Assembly (NCBI GenBank): GCA_037349105.1
Contig: JAYJMM010000075.1
Span: 1,054,001 to 1,118,000, forward strand
From: Limnomonas spitsbergensis
Lineage: Eukaryota; Chlorophyta; Chlorophyceae; Chlamydomonadales
Length of the DNA: 64,000 nucleotides
Direction: 5' to 3'
The notes beneath the pieces were generated by a model. It did no database searches. It saw nothing but the letters and a program-made list of their open reading frames with translations, and had not been told where the DNA came from. Made by a program: the position numbers and the translations under genes. Position 1 is the stretch's first letter, and every line of letters begins with the position of its first letter. This document shows positions 53,108 to 64,000 of this stretch, piece by piece.

Positions 53108-55414
53108 TTATGCAGTGGTGACTAGGTAGGAGGCTGGGAACTTCTGCCGAACCAGCACTGCAGCTAGATTTAAGATATCCGAAGACCAAGGGCCCACGTT
53201 CCCGCCGTGGCCCTTATCGTAGCTATGCGCTGAATGCATGCGCACTTTCTTGTTGCGATCCATCAAACCGGTCGTCCATTCCATGATGCCCCCACCCAAC
53301 ACCAGGGTATCTGCGCTGATGCCGCTGCCGCGCGCCTGCTGCTGCAACTGCCAGCATTGCAAAGCACACACGGTGGTGCTTAGTAGAGGAAAGCTGAACT
53401 TCAACAGATACAAGATCCATGCCAAGATGTTGAATGTGAAAACACAAAGCACAAACAGCACGCAATTGTGTGAAACTGAGGAAAGCTGAACAGCATTAGA
53501 TGCAACATCCTTTGCAGCATGACATCAGTAAAAAGGCAGAGCACATAACATGCATCGTTGCTACGTTGTGGACAACATAACTCCATGAGATACAAAATGA
53601 ACCTAGGCCAGCATGACAGATGCGAAAAAGCGCCACATTTCAGGAGTTCAAGCTATTCTAGAGTGTGGATCTGCGCTCACATGCAGCGCGCACGTCCACC
53701 CCTCACCTTCAAATTGGTGTGCTCTATGATGGATGCCTCTGTTGCCTGATTGCGGCCGTGGACCACAATCTGCTGCCGGCCAGCCTGGTCAAAGACCTTC
53801 ATCACCACAAAGCAGAAGGTGCCCCAGTCGTCCACCTCCACGGCAGGAATAAGGCTGCCAGCCCAGGTCGGCTCCCCGGCAGTCCCTGTTGACCTTGCTG
53901 CTTGCCACCTCAGGTCCGCTTTTATCTCTAACTCCCGGCCGTGCTGGGCCAGTTTCTCAGCGCGTCTGTGCAGGGAGCTCAGCTCACGAGTCGCCTCCAT
54001 TCCCGCGGGACGGGACCAGCCTGTGGAGTCGGCCTCCTCAGACAGCATTGCCGTGTCAAAGCCGACCAGGCTGCCGCTGTTGAGGCTGCTGACCTTCAAG
54101 AATGAGGAGGCATCCGAGTTCTTGCTCCCGACCATCTGCATGTTCCATCCAACGCCCCCCCCGGCCTGCAGCAGCTGCAAAGCCTCGTCCGTCTTGTCGA
54201 CAGCCCTGCCTGCTTCATCCGGGTCAATGTCGCGAGTCTGCTCAGCGTTCCACCTCCTGGCAAACTTCCATCTCCATGCGGCACCCGCAACATCCTCGTC
54301 TTTCTGTCCTGCAGCATGCACTGCCATGGCTGCGTCCTTAGTGGCCTGCATGTCTCTGAGGCCCCGAGTCACGATGGAGCTGGTGGACGTGTCGGTGTGA
54401 TGACTATGGGCGGCCTCACAGGGCTGCTTGGCGTGGTGCACTTGTCTGTTGGCCCAGGTTCCCAGCGGGAAAGGACGGCTGTTGATAGCAGTAGGGCCCG
54501 TCTGTCTGCCTGTCGGCATGGCGCATTGAGTTGGTGATGATGGAGGTAACGCGATGGACGGATCTGATGATGAGCGAGCCATTCCAAGCCTGCCAGCCTG
54601 TCCGTTGCGGTAATCCTGGAGGGCAATAACGGGGCATTTGAGTTTGCAGCAACGTTTTTGCTGCAGCCCTGAAACAATGGGCTTGTATTTCTTACATGAT
54701 CATAGGTAGAAAAAATGTAGTGACAGGTGCATTCGAAGGGGATCAGTTATGAGCAGATATTCTCTTGGTGCGTACCAGACCACCTTGGGGGGCTGCCGGG
54801 CAGCCACCGCAGGGTCAGTTGCGACCAAAACATGACTAGTTTACTGCCGGTGGTCTGAGCAGGAGCGCTTGCTGCACGGCTCTGGGCCATGATGAAGCTG
54901 AATTGAAGCTGAATCACGGTAAAAGAAACACTGCTCATGAGCCTGCGTGGTCCCTTGGATATATTCATATATAGGAGAAGAGGACTTTTTCTTCTCCTTT
55001 TACATGGTTCACTGTTGGGACAAGAATTAATACGAAGTCACGGGAGTGCCAGCTTACCATGTGCATGGAAAAGCGAGGCACCTGTTGCATGGCGGCCGTT
55101 GAAGCGTGGATATAGGGACTGGCATAGGGAGATTCGACCAAGCTACATAGCGAAGGTGAATGATATTCATCCGAGAGCCAGGGATCCTCCCGTCCGGACA
55201 TGCCCGCCTCGCCTGCGCCAGACTGGGGAGCTGAAATGCTCTCTGGACAAATACCAAACCTGCATGGTAGGCACCCCATGTCAAGATCCATGATATGATA
55301 GCAGCCAGTGGTCAGTGCTCATGCAGCCCTCAGTCTTGGCACTTACCATTTGTCAGTCCAAACGGTGCACAGCTGAGAGACTTCAAAATGCTCGTTTCCG
55401 ATTATTGAAGGCAT
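53108..55414 (-). CDS. protein with C-terminal PHPT1/Janus-type domain
   Basis: Four exons on the minus strand in phase: 55347-55414, 55058-55259, 53707-54615 and 53108-53347, giving 472 residues. The first about 340 residues show no known domain and are rich in Ser, Ala and charged residues. The C-terminal about 130 residues resemble the phosphohistidine phosphatase/Janus fold: IPAVEVDDWGTFCFVVMKV, then QIVVHGRN, then LVLGGGIMEW and a final LAAVLVRQKFP. PHPT1 removes phosphate from phosphohistidine; the human enzyme is only 125 residues, so this is an extended form. In a simple alignment the catalytic His (in the EYHADIYDKV block) falls on Ala. The start ATG at 55414 is the first in frame after an upstream stop. 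It is divergent from the RNA polymerase III gene. Confidence 0.65.
54770..54935 (+). repeat. family-A dispersed repeat (PHPT-like gene intron)
   Basis: Begins GTACCAGACCACCTTGGGGG and continues with CTGCCGGGCAGCCACCGCAG, ending with GCTGAATCACGGTAAAAGAA. Confidence 0.8.
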
Positions 55415-55831
55415 GCGAGCCACTCCACTAGCGGAGAGTATGCGGGCATTCACGTCTTCAGGGGGGGCGGCCGAGAAAGCGAAATTCTCTACGCTATGAA
55501 AGGGTTGGTGGGCTGGGAAGTGAAGTCCGGCAGCCACGAACCGTGGCACGAGTTCAAAATCAAGTTAAGGCAGTGGATACCTCTCCTACTGGGAGTTATG
55601 AGGAGTTAAGGCGGTGCAGGGAGTGGAAATGTAGCAATGTGGGAGGCGGACACGGTTTAGCACCGGAAGTGGATTCGGAGCCAGCTGAGTCGGCTGATGC
55701 GGCCAAGGCCCCGAGACAGTACCTCGACAGCCACGCCTCCTGGCTGATCAAGCTTCCTCAATCTTCAAACTGCTTTATCAATCCACCTGGCTTGACCTTG
55801 GCGACGGCTCCGTGAGAGGTACCTTAACTAG
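55415..55831. promoter_or_regulatory. shared region between divergent PHPT-like and RPC2 genes
   Basis: This 417-base gap separates opposing start codons and should contain both promoters. An open frame at 55543-55815 on the plus strand lies in the presumed RPC2 leader; it has no domain and may be an upstream open frame or chance. Confidence 0.4.
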
Positions 55832-58800
55832 ATGATGGACGTCGACAGCGGGGGAGGCGACGTCTGTGCGAAAGAGGACAGCCTCTATGACCCCACTAAG
55901 CTCACCGACCCCATCAAGAGCGTAGAGGACAAATTCCAGCTGCTGCCAGCCTTCCTCAAAGTCAGGGGCCTGGTGAAGCAGCACATTGACAGCTTCAACT
56001 ACCTGATCAACCACGAGCTGAGGAAGATTGTGCATGCCAACGAGAGGGTCACATGCGATACAGATCCCAACTTCTACCTCAAGTGGGTCCAGAGCATGAA
56101 CCCTGCCCCATGACAGGGGAACTCCGCACGCAGCAACAGGGGGGGGCCATGGCTACAGCTTACGAAGATTGAGAACGTCGAAATACTGCATGCTTAGAAC
56201 AATTGCCAACGACTCCCTACTAACCCGGCTACTTGCCCCTCAAGCGCCACATCTCAGATAATGACGGATGTCCAACTTGGTGCCCGCCCCGACTGTGCAC
56301 CAGTCTCAAATGTCAGAATGAATAGTAAAACGGACAGTTTTGTAAATGATGCCAGCCATGCGTGCTACCTGGTTGAGCCTGTGGTTGCACCGCGCTAGTT
56401 GCCACATGTCCCCTGATCCGCTGGCCGGCTGCCCCCCCAGGTTCCTTGACATCTTTGTGGGCCGGCCCAGCGTGGAAGAGGATATGGTGGCGACCGACAT
56501 CACCCCGCAGCAGTGCCGGCTGCGAGACATCACCTACGCTGCGCCCATCACCGTGGACATCGAGTACACGCGTGGCAAGGAGATCGTGGTCAAGAAGGGG
56601 CGCAACGGCCAGGGGGCCGTCTGCATTGGCCGCATGCCGCTCATGCTTCGATGTGACAGGTGAGCGCAGAAGCAGGAGGAGCAGCGCATGGGCGCTGAGC
56701 ATGCAAAGACCATGTTCTTCATGAGTGCTGCATTAGCAGGCCTGTTTACCCGGAAGATCAACCACGTTTGTTCTGAAAGCACCCCTCCTCCACAACCATG
56801 TCAAAGCTTTATACCCACAGACGCCCCTGGGTGCGGATTATAAATAAACCTTTTTGTATCTTCCTGGGGCCTTTTATTAGGTCTTGCATGCACAGCTTAT
56901 GACTCACGTCCTCACGGTTGTCTGTCATTCATGACCTTGATTCATGACTGGCAGGTGTGTTCTCTACAACAAGAATGAGCAACAGCTGGCCAAGCTGGGG
57001 GAATGCCCGCTGGATCCCGGGGGCTACTTTGTGATCCGCGGCACTGAGAAGGTGAATGGACACACAAAAGCTTGAGTTCGGACCGCTCATTCGCCCGGAG
57101 CTTCTCAGCATCCAAAAAGGTTCCCTCCACGCCAGTGTTTATTTTTATGAGCACGACACCACCTTGGGCAATCTGCTGGGTAGCCACCACTGGGTCGATG
57201 GGGATCAAACCTTGACCGGCCTATGGCAGGTGACCTAAGCAGCACAGCTGGCTGTAGCAAACCCTTACGGACGCAAGCCGTGACGTAGCTGAAGTGTAGC
57301 TGAAGTGCCCCGAGGTATACTGTGCTCCTCGCTTGTCTCACCTGCCCCCGGTTGTCCCTGTCCTCCTGATGCTACCCCAGGTCATCTTGATTCAGGAGCA
57401 GCTGAGCAAGAACCGCATCATCATTGATATGGATAGCCACGGGGAGGTGTGCGCCAGCGTCACCAGCAGCACACACGAGCGAAAATCCAAGACCAACATC
57501 GCCATGAGCAAGTCTAAGATGTTCCTCCGGCACAATGCATTCCAGTAGGTGGCAACAACCTCAACATGCTTCAGGAGGTTGCTCAAGCAAACCGCAATGC
57601 ATCGTAGCATGTTGCAGCAAAGGATGCATGCTCCATGATATGTATTAGACCAAAGACATGAAAATATTCGAAAAGTGTGTGGCAACCAATGCACGCCCCA
57701 AATGCTTTTAGGCACAACACGTTCCTGAAGGTGACAGGAACCAATGCGTGTCAATTAGATTTGCAGGCCTGTGTTGCAGCCCTGAGAAAGGGTGGCACAC
57801 TCTCCTTGCCCTCCGATTGCAGGCCGTCACAGTCACGCCTATTTCATTTTGTTCACGACGCCGACACCCCTCGCTGGTTCAGCCCCCTCTCCTGCCACCT
57901 AGCGCTCGATGCATCTAGTGGTAAAGCACGACCCTCAGCTCAACATCATCCCCCCCCTCTCCACAGGGAGGACGTGAACATCGTCGTAGTGATGAAGGCG
58001 ATGGGTGCTGAGAGTGACCAGGAGATCATTCAGCTGGTGGGGGAGGAGGAGGCGCTGGCCATGCTGCTGGTGCCCACCATACAGGACTGCAAGCAGAAGG
58101 GGATCTTCACGCAGAGCCAGGCGCTGGACTACCTAGGTGTGTGGGGGGGGGGGCAAGTGGAGGGTTTTGAGGGGGAAGGGTTGAAAGGTAAGTGCTGGAC
58201 TACCTAGGTGTGTGGGGGGGGGAGCAAGTGGAGGGTTTTAAGGGGGAAGGGTTGAAAGGTAAGTGCTGGACTACCTAGTTGTGTGGGGGGAGCAGGTGGA
58301 GGATTTTGAAGGGGGAGGGTTGAAAAAAAAGTGAAGTGCTGGACTGCCTTGATGGGGAGGTGGGGCGGGTTGAGGGTTTTGAGGGTTGAGGGTTGAGGGT
58401 TGAAAGCTTGTTGGGCTGCCTAGGTGAGGTGGGGGGGCGGGTTGAGGGTTGGAGCGAAGTACTGGTTGCCTGGATGAGGTGTGGGGGCAGGGCCGTGAGC
58501 CCAGCTGGGCCTGATGACGAGAGGGCCGGGAACTGGCTGGGGCTGGGATAGGGAGGCCGGGTTGCCAGATCAAGCCCCAAATGAACCAACAGAAAGCTGG
58601 AACCTGCAGACTAGACCTGGGGAAATGGTCGGGAAGCCTGAATATGGCTTGATCGCCACGAAGCTGCAAAACGTGCCTGGCAAGAAGATGTTCCTGTTTG
58701 ACATACAGACTTTTAAGCAAAATCTGCTTTCTCCCGGACGTCCTCTGGAAAAAAATTCCAAGGACCATTAACCAGGGGGCAACTCATCATGCTCTGCGCT

Positions 58801-61800
58801 GCGTTTGCGGGTAAATGCATCCGTCCCTGAGGGCTGCTGCTGTGTCCATGCCCTGTTTGCCCAGGCTCCCAGGTGAAGGCCAGTCCGCGCTTCTCTACTG
58901 AAAAACGACGCAAGAGCAAGGTGGACGAGGCTCGAGACATCTTGGCACACGTTGTGGTCTGCCACGTCAGCGCACCCAAGTACAACTTCCAGCACAAGCT
59001 AGCGTGAGTGCCTGACGCAAAGGCGGTGGATGAGGAGCTGTCTGCCTCATCCCCCCTTCCACGCACATTGACAGTAGGACAGCTTGCCTTGTCCAGTCCA
59101 GAGGCAGTCAATTGGCGAGACGTGCCCCGGTGCCCTGCAGGGGCATGGACTTTGCCTTGCTTTCCTGTCCCCCCTTGAGAGCGTGACCTGCAGGATAAGT
59201 ACGCGTGCGTCTAAAATGTGTTTGCAAACCACCACATGTTTGTTGTCTCAAGGCTGCATCTGCTGTGGTGCTCTTAGTTGCAATGCGCCTGAAGGTGCTG
59301 GCAGCCATGCTGAGGGGCACTTTGGTGGTAAATTAAGGGGCATATTGGTATTGATGATAAATTGAGGTGCATATTGATCTTGATACTCATAGTGAATTGA
59401 GGTGCATATTGATATTGATGGTAAGTTCCTTTGCTAACTCTTGCGCTGGACCTAAAGGTACGTCGCGGTCATGCTGAGGCGCATGCTCATGGCGGTGCTG
59501 GACCCCTCGTTCGTGGACGATCGCGACTACTACGGCAACAAGAGGCTGGAGCTGGCAGGTGTGCATGATGGTGTGTGCATGACGTTGTGTTTGTGTGTGC
59601 ATGACGTGTGTCTGGGTGTGTCTTTGTGCATGAGAGAGGAGGGCGTGTGCATGAGAAAGGAGTGCCTGTTTCGAAGAACGGAAACAGGTGTACATTCGAA
59701 GGGCCGTGCCCGACATGGAGGCAGTATAGGAGCAGGATGCTACCTGTCCTGCTCAGGAGTTTTTCGCTGTCATGCCTGTCAAATCTGACGTGCTTGAATC
59801 ACATGCAACTGGTGCAAGCATTCTTGCTTGCACGCCCTGTGTGCCTCAGGCGCTGCAAGAGCTCCAATGGGATTGACCCACAGGTCCCCTCGGTCACGAC
59901 CTCTCTGGCCCCTGACCATTCCACCTCCACGATACTGCCTACCTGCATGGGATTGACCCACAGATCCCCTCGATCATGGTTTCTCTGCCCCCTGACTCCC
60001 TGTCCCTTAATCCTCCACGACCTCGCCTGCTTGCATGGCCTATTGCAGGTGGCCTCATGTCACTGCTGTTTGAGGACCTGTTCAAGCGCCTCACCTCGGA
60101 CCTGAAGCGCATGGCGGACTCAGTGCTGTCCAAGGCCAACCGCGCGACGCTGTTTGACGTGGCCAAGTGCATCCGAACGGATACCATCACGTATGGGCTG
60201 GAGAGCTCGCTGAGCAGTGGGAACTGGATCATCAAGCGCTTCCGCATGGAGCGCAAGGGGGTGACGCAGGTGGGGAGGGTTTCAGGCTTTAGCAGGGAGC
60301 GCAAGGGAGGGATGCAGGTGGGGAGGGGTTGAGGGAGCGCAGGGGAGTGATGCAGGTGGGGAGGGTGTGGCTGTGGAAGGCTTGACCTTGGAGGGTGCAG
60401 GTGTGCAGAGGCCCTCAACTTTCGATATCTGGGTGATGTTGCTCCCCGGCCGATGGGGTTGGTGATGTGTTTGCTAGGCCCGTGGAGAAGTGCAGCTGGG
60501 ATGCTGCAGGACCCGTGATAAATGGGCAAGTACAGCAGAGAAAGGCAATATAGCAGTTAATACGGTAATATATTCTAGAGAATTTGAAGCGGGACGGAAA
60601 GGTTAAACAAATACAAAAATCTCATCGTGTGGGTGAATATGATACCGGTACTTAAGCTCAAAATATTGACGATAGGTGTTTGACAAGGCAAACTTGTTCA
60701 TGAAGCGAGTATGTCATATAAAATGGCGCATGCTGATTTTGATACTGCTGCCTTGTTTTTTGCCGCCGGTCCAGACTGCTGCCTGTTTGTTAATTCGTAG
60801 TTTATACTAATGCGTGCAGGTGCTGTCACGACTGTCCTTCATTGCCGGCATGGGCATGATGACTCGCATGACCAGCCAGTTTGAGAAGACTAGGAAGGTA
60901 AGCCGCGTATGCCCGACTCTCTGCTGCGGTTCCTGCTCTAGGTGGCTCAGCTGTAGGCATGCAGCCATGCACGCTTTGGCATGCACTGGGCCATGCACGC
61001 TTAGGCATGCAGCCATGCACGCTTAGGCATGCAGCCATACACGCTTAGGCATCCAGCCATGCACGCTTAGGCATGCAGCCATGCACGCTTTGGCATGCAC
61101 TGGGGCCATGCGTGGCTTCTCTCGGGTAACATACCTGACTGACCTCAAGTGACAGTCCCAGCAGGTTGCATGCCTGCGTTTCTAAAGAGTCAGGGTCCAA
61201 CTGTGCTCCTCCGCCTTCCCTGCACCCCAGCGCCCCCGTGCTGATCTTCAGGGTCACTTCCCTGCACCCCAGCGCCCCCGTGCTGATCTTCAGGGTCACT
61301 TCCCTGCACCCCCAGCGCCCCCGTGCTGATCTTCAGGGTCACTTCCCTGCACCCCCAGCGCCCCCGTGCTGATCTTCAGGGTCACTTCCCTGCACCCCCA
61401 GCGCCCCCGTGCTGATCTTCAGGGTCACTTCCCTGCACCCCCAGCGCCCCCGTGCTGATCTTCAGGGTCACTTCCCTGCATCCCCAGCGCCCCCGTGCTG
61501 ATCTTCAGGGCCACTTCCCTGCACCCCAGCGCCCCCGTGCTGATCTTTAGGGTCACTTCCCTGCACCCCCAGCGCCCCCGTGCTGATCTTCAGGGTCACT
61601 TCCCTGCACCCCCAGCGCCCCCGTGCTGATCTTCAGGGTCACTTCCCTGCTTGCGTCTCGGCCGCTGGCCTTACCCGCACCCTAAGTATACGCTTCAACG
61701 TCCCAATCTATCAGCAACGATACCCCTCTGGGCCATGCTCAAAAGGCTCGGCCGCGTGGGCGTCCAACGTCCCCATTTTTCTCTCTTGCTCTTGTGCATT

Positions 61801-63374
61801 GTAGGTCAGTGGCCCCCGTGCCTTGCACCCTAGCCAGTGGGGCATGCTCTGCCCGGCTGACACGCCCGAGGGAGAGAGCTGCGGCCTGGTCAAGAACCTT
61901 GCGCTCATGACTCACATCACAACAGGTGAGGGAGATGGAGGGAGGGGGGGCTGGGGGGAGATGGAAGGAGACGGAGGGAGGGGGGGGCTGAGGGAGGGGG
62001 GGGGTGGATAGGGAATTAGGGGGGGGGATGGGAGTAGAGCGGGCTTTCCCCCCTGAGAGCTTGGTATTTTGTCAATATTTTGTACTGTTTTGGTAGGCTC
62101 GAGTAGACTAAATATTGCAAATCCTGTTTCTTGACATTTCTGGGTCGGCTTCCGGCAGTTTGTCTGACGCACAGATGTAGTCATGTTTGTCACTATGCCT
62201 CCAGATCGCTTTGCAGCCCCCATTTCTGCCCCATTTGCAACTGTCATTCCTGCTCCTTTCCCCTCCACCTGCCCCCCTTGGGACCGTCTATCATGCCCCC
62301 CTTCCCCTCCACCTGCCCCCCTTGGGACCGTCTATCATGCCCCCCTTCCCCTCCACCTGCCCCGCTTGGGACCGTCTATCATGCCCCCCTTCCCCTCCAC
62401 CTGCCCCCCTTGGGACCGCCTATCATGCCCCCCTTCCCGTCCACCTGCCCCCCTTGGGTCCGTCTATCATGCCCCCCTTCCCCTCCACCTGCCCCCCTTG
62501 GGACCGTCTATCATGCCCCCCTTCCCCTCCACCTGCTCCCCTTGGGTCCGTCTATCATGCCCCCCTTCCCCTCCACCTGCCCCCCTTGGGACCGTCTATC
62601 ATGCCCCCCTTCCCCTCCACCTGCCCCCCTTGGGACCGTCTATCATGCCCCCCTTCCCCTCCACCTGCCCCCCTTGGGACCGTCTATCATGCCCCCCTTC
62701 CCCTCCACCTGCCCCCCTTGGGTCCGTCTATCATGCCCCCCTTCCCCTCCACCTGCCCCCCTTGGGACCGTCTATCATGCCCCCCTTCCCCTCCACCTGC
62801 CCCCCTTGGGTCCGTCTATCATGCCCCCCTTCCCCTCCACCTGCCCCCCTTGGGTCCGTCTATCATGCCCCCCTTCCCCTCCACCTGCCCCCCTTGGGAC
62901 CGTCTATCATGCCCCCCTTCCCCTCCACCTGCCCCCCTTGGGTCCACCTATCATGCCCCCCTTCCCCTCCACCTGCCCCCCTTGGGTCCGTCTATCATGC
63001 CCCCCTTCCCCTCCACCTGCCCCCCTTGGGACCGTCTATCATGCCCCCCTTCCCCTCATCCTGCCCCCCTTGGGTCCGTCTATCATGCCCCCCTTCCCCT
63101 CCACCTGCCCCCCTTGGGTCCGTCTATCATGCCCCCCTTCCCCTCCACCTGCCCCCCTTGGGACCGTCTATCATGCCCCCCTCCCCATGTCATGCTTCCC
63201 CCCCACAGACCAGGAGGAGGTCCCCATCGCCAACACCTGCTACATGCTGGGGACGGAGCCTGTCGCGACGCTGTCTGGCGGCGAGCTGCACTCTGCAGGC
63301 TCTGCCATGGTCTTCCTGAACGGAGGCCTGCTGGGCGTGCACCGCCAGCCACACAGGCTGGTGCGAGCGATGAG
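55832..63374 (+). CDS. RPC2: DNA-directed RNA polymerase III second-largest subunit (RPC2), 5' half
   Basis: Exons in phase: 55832-56082, 56441-56659, 56955-57051, 57381-57544, 57967-58136, 58865-59003, 59458-59558, 60049-60269, 60820-60897, 61805-61925 and 63209-63374. The gene continues past the right edge. About 575 residues are present of an expected about 1130. Diagnostic blocks are [59 protein letters not shown] and [20 protein letters not shown] (the conserved RPB2-family signature). The spacing and the DIFVGRPS motif point to Pol III rather than Pol I or II. It forms, with RPC1, the active centre of the enzyme that makes tRNA and 5S rRNA in the nucleus. The start at 55832 (MMDVDS) precedes the conserved [20 protein letters not shown]. 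Most introns contain tandem repeats. Confidence 0.95.
57155..57310 (+). repeat. family-A dispersed repeat (RPC2 intron 3)
   Basis: Contains ACACCACCTTGGGCAATCTG, ACCACTGGGTCGATGGGG, AACCTTGACCGGCCTATGGC and GTGACGTAGCTGAAGTGTAG, one of the fullest copies. Confidence 0.85.
58137..58330 (+). repeat. tandem copies of the exon 5 donor junction in RPC2 intron 5
   Basis: The exon end and donor read GCTGGACTACCTAGGTGTGT. The block GTGCTGGACTACCTAG occurs again at about 58192 and 58264, each followed by a G-run, AAGTGGAGGGTTTTRAGGGG and GGGTTGAAAGGTAA. The unit is about 70 bases. A fourth degraded copy (GTGCTGGACTGCCTTG) follows at about 58336. Confidence 0.9.
60246..60365 (+). repeat. copies of the exon 8 donor junction in RPC2 intron 8
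   Basis: The exon end GAGCGCAAGGGGGTGACGCA with donor GTGGGGAGGG is followed by two near copies, GAGCGCAAGGGAGGGATGCA and GAGCGCAGGGGAGTGATGCA, each again followed by GGTGGGGAGGG. Spacing is about 45-50 bases. Confidence 0.9.
60950..61115 (+). repeat. 22-bp tandem repeat in RPC2 intron 9
   Basis: Units of GCATGCAGCCATGCACGCTT with small changes (TAGGCAT or TTGGCAT) repeat about seven times, with one longer unit CACTGGGCCATG near each end. Confidence 0.85.
61227..61650 (+). repeat. about 43-bp minisatellite in RPC2 intron 9
   Basis: About ten copies of a unit made of CCCAGCGCCCCCGTGCTGAT and CTTCAGGGTCACTTCCCTGC plus a short A/C spacer. Copies differ by one base in the C-run, giving periods of 42-43. 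Confidence 0.93.
61725..61775 (+). repeat. family-B dispersed repeat (RPC2 intron 9)
   Basis: Contains CTGGGCCATGCTCAAAAGGC and TCGGCCGCGTGGGCGTCCAA; nearly identical to the copy at 47457. Confidence 0.7.
61925..62040 (+). repeat. G-rich GGGAG/GATGGAG tract after the exon 10 donor
   Basis: Degenerate units such as GGGAGATGGAGGGAGGGGGG follow the donor of exon 10 directly, making a strongly G-rich plus strand. Confidence 0.8.
62256..63190 (+). repeat. 44-bp C-rich minisatellite, about 21 copies, in RPC2 intron 10
   Basis: The unit contains CTTGGGACCGTCTATCATGC followed by CCCCCTTCCCCTCCACCTGC. Alternating GGGACCGT and GGGTCCGT variants suggest higher-order amplification. Because 44 is not a multiple of three, the repeat is open in all three plus frames, giving three long false open frames that share rotating peptides. 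The acceptor of exon 11 (CCCACAG at 63202-63208) follows it. Confidence 0.96.
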
Positions 63375-63454
63375 GTGCGCGGTCGAGGTGGTAGGCAGGG
63401 GCTGGCATATGGGCCTGGTAGATGAGCACGTGGGCCTTGCAGATGGGCTGATGG

Positions 63455-64000
63455 GCCTGGCAGGTAGAGGGCCTGGTAGACTTGCAGGCAGGTGGGGGGC
63501 TGACAGCTGGGCTGGCTGATGGGTTTGGCAGGTAGAGGGCCTAGTAGATTTGCAGGCAGGTGGGGGGCTGACAGCTGGGCTGGCTGATGGGTTTGGCAGG
63601 TAGAGGGCCTGGTAGATTTGCAGGCAGGTGGGGGGCTGACAGCTGGGCTAGCAGATGGGTTTGGTAGGTAGAGGGCCTGGTAGATTTGCAGGTGGGGGGC
63701 TGACAGCTGGGCTGGCTGATGGGTTTGGCAGGTAGAGGGCCTGGTAGATTTGCAGGCAGGTGGGGGGCTGACAGCTGGGCTGGCAGATGGGTTTGGCAGG
63801 TAGAGGGCCTGGTAGATTTGCAGGTGGGGGGCTGACAGCTGGGCTGGCTGATGGGTTTGGCAGGTAGAGGGCCTGGTAGATTTGCAGGCAGGTGGGGGGC
63901 TGACAGCTGGGATGGCTGATGGGTTCGGCAGGTAGAGGGCCTGGTAGATTTGCAGGTGGGGGGCTGACAGCTGGGCTGGTAGATGGGTTTGGCAGGTAGA
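63455..64000 (+). repeat. 64/68-bp minisatellite in RPC2 intron 11, reaching the window edge
   Basis: At least eight units combine GGTAGAGGGCCTGGTAGATT, TGCAGGCAGGTGGGGGGCTG and ACAGCTGGGCTGGCTGATGG. Some units lack the four bases GGCA, giving 64 rather than 68 bases, and the two forms partly alternate. The array is cut by the window end. Confidence 0.93.

Noticed and set aside
62131..63519. Three overlapping long open frames (about 378-462 codons)
   Set aside because: They arise from the 44-bp minisatellite being open in every frame; only 63209-63374 is a real RPC2 exon.

Overview
This window is nuclear DNA from a green alga (Chlorophyta). The evidence is very intron-dense genes with GT-AG introns and mostly CAG acceptors, two chlorophyte-type beta-tubulin genes with an [13 protein letters not shown] tail, a plant-type LIMR membrane protein, proteins with transit-peptide-like leaders, and telomere-like CCCTAAA tracts. 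A trebouxiophyte such as a Coccomyxa relative would fit, but I cannot fix the genus. All gene models were spliced by eye: each junction was checked for a GT...AG pair and for reading-phase continuity.

Left part (1-17 kb): a LIMR/LMBR1-like membrane protein on the minus strand runs off the left edge. It is divergent from a 19-exon M3-family metallopeptidase (2777-11607, plus). A TauE/SafE-type anion permease with a very large internal loop follows (12838-16904, plus).

Middle (17-47 kb): beta-tubulin copy 1 (minus, 17668-19356); a TBC1D19-like Rab-GAP-domain gene (minus, 20671 to about 24680); a patatin-like lipase with a putative plastid leader (plus, 25497-27944); a fused GT32-like glycosyltransferase plus FkbM methyltransferase (minus, 30367-33440); a large mTERF-like protein (minus, 35776 to at least 40529); a low-molecular-weight protein tyrosine phosphatase-like plastid protein (plus, 40749-43469); and a small coiled-coil protein (plus, 46050-47034).

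Right part (50-64 kb): beta-tubulin copy 2 (plus, 50250-52009), in inverted orientation to copy 1 and with the same four-exon structure; a protein with a C-terminal PHPT1/Janus-like domain (minus, 53108-55414); and the 5' half of the RNA polymerase III second-largest subunit gene (plus, 55832 to beyond the right edge).

The genes are ordinary eukaryotic housekeeping and membrane genes, not an operon or one pathway. The unusual content lies in gene architecture and non-coding DNA. Both tubulin genes have a 5-nucleotide coding first exon, and 12- and 17-nucleotide exons occur elsewhere. At least seven introns carry repeated copies of their own splice junction. There are many intronic minisatellites (periods 21, 43-45 and 64-68 bp), a roughly 150-bp dispersed repeat present at least 14 times and almost wholly inside introns, and a second dispersed repeat family. 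Three enzyme domains appear to have altered key residues (the GT32 DXD motif, the LMW-PTP P-loop and the PHPT histidine).
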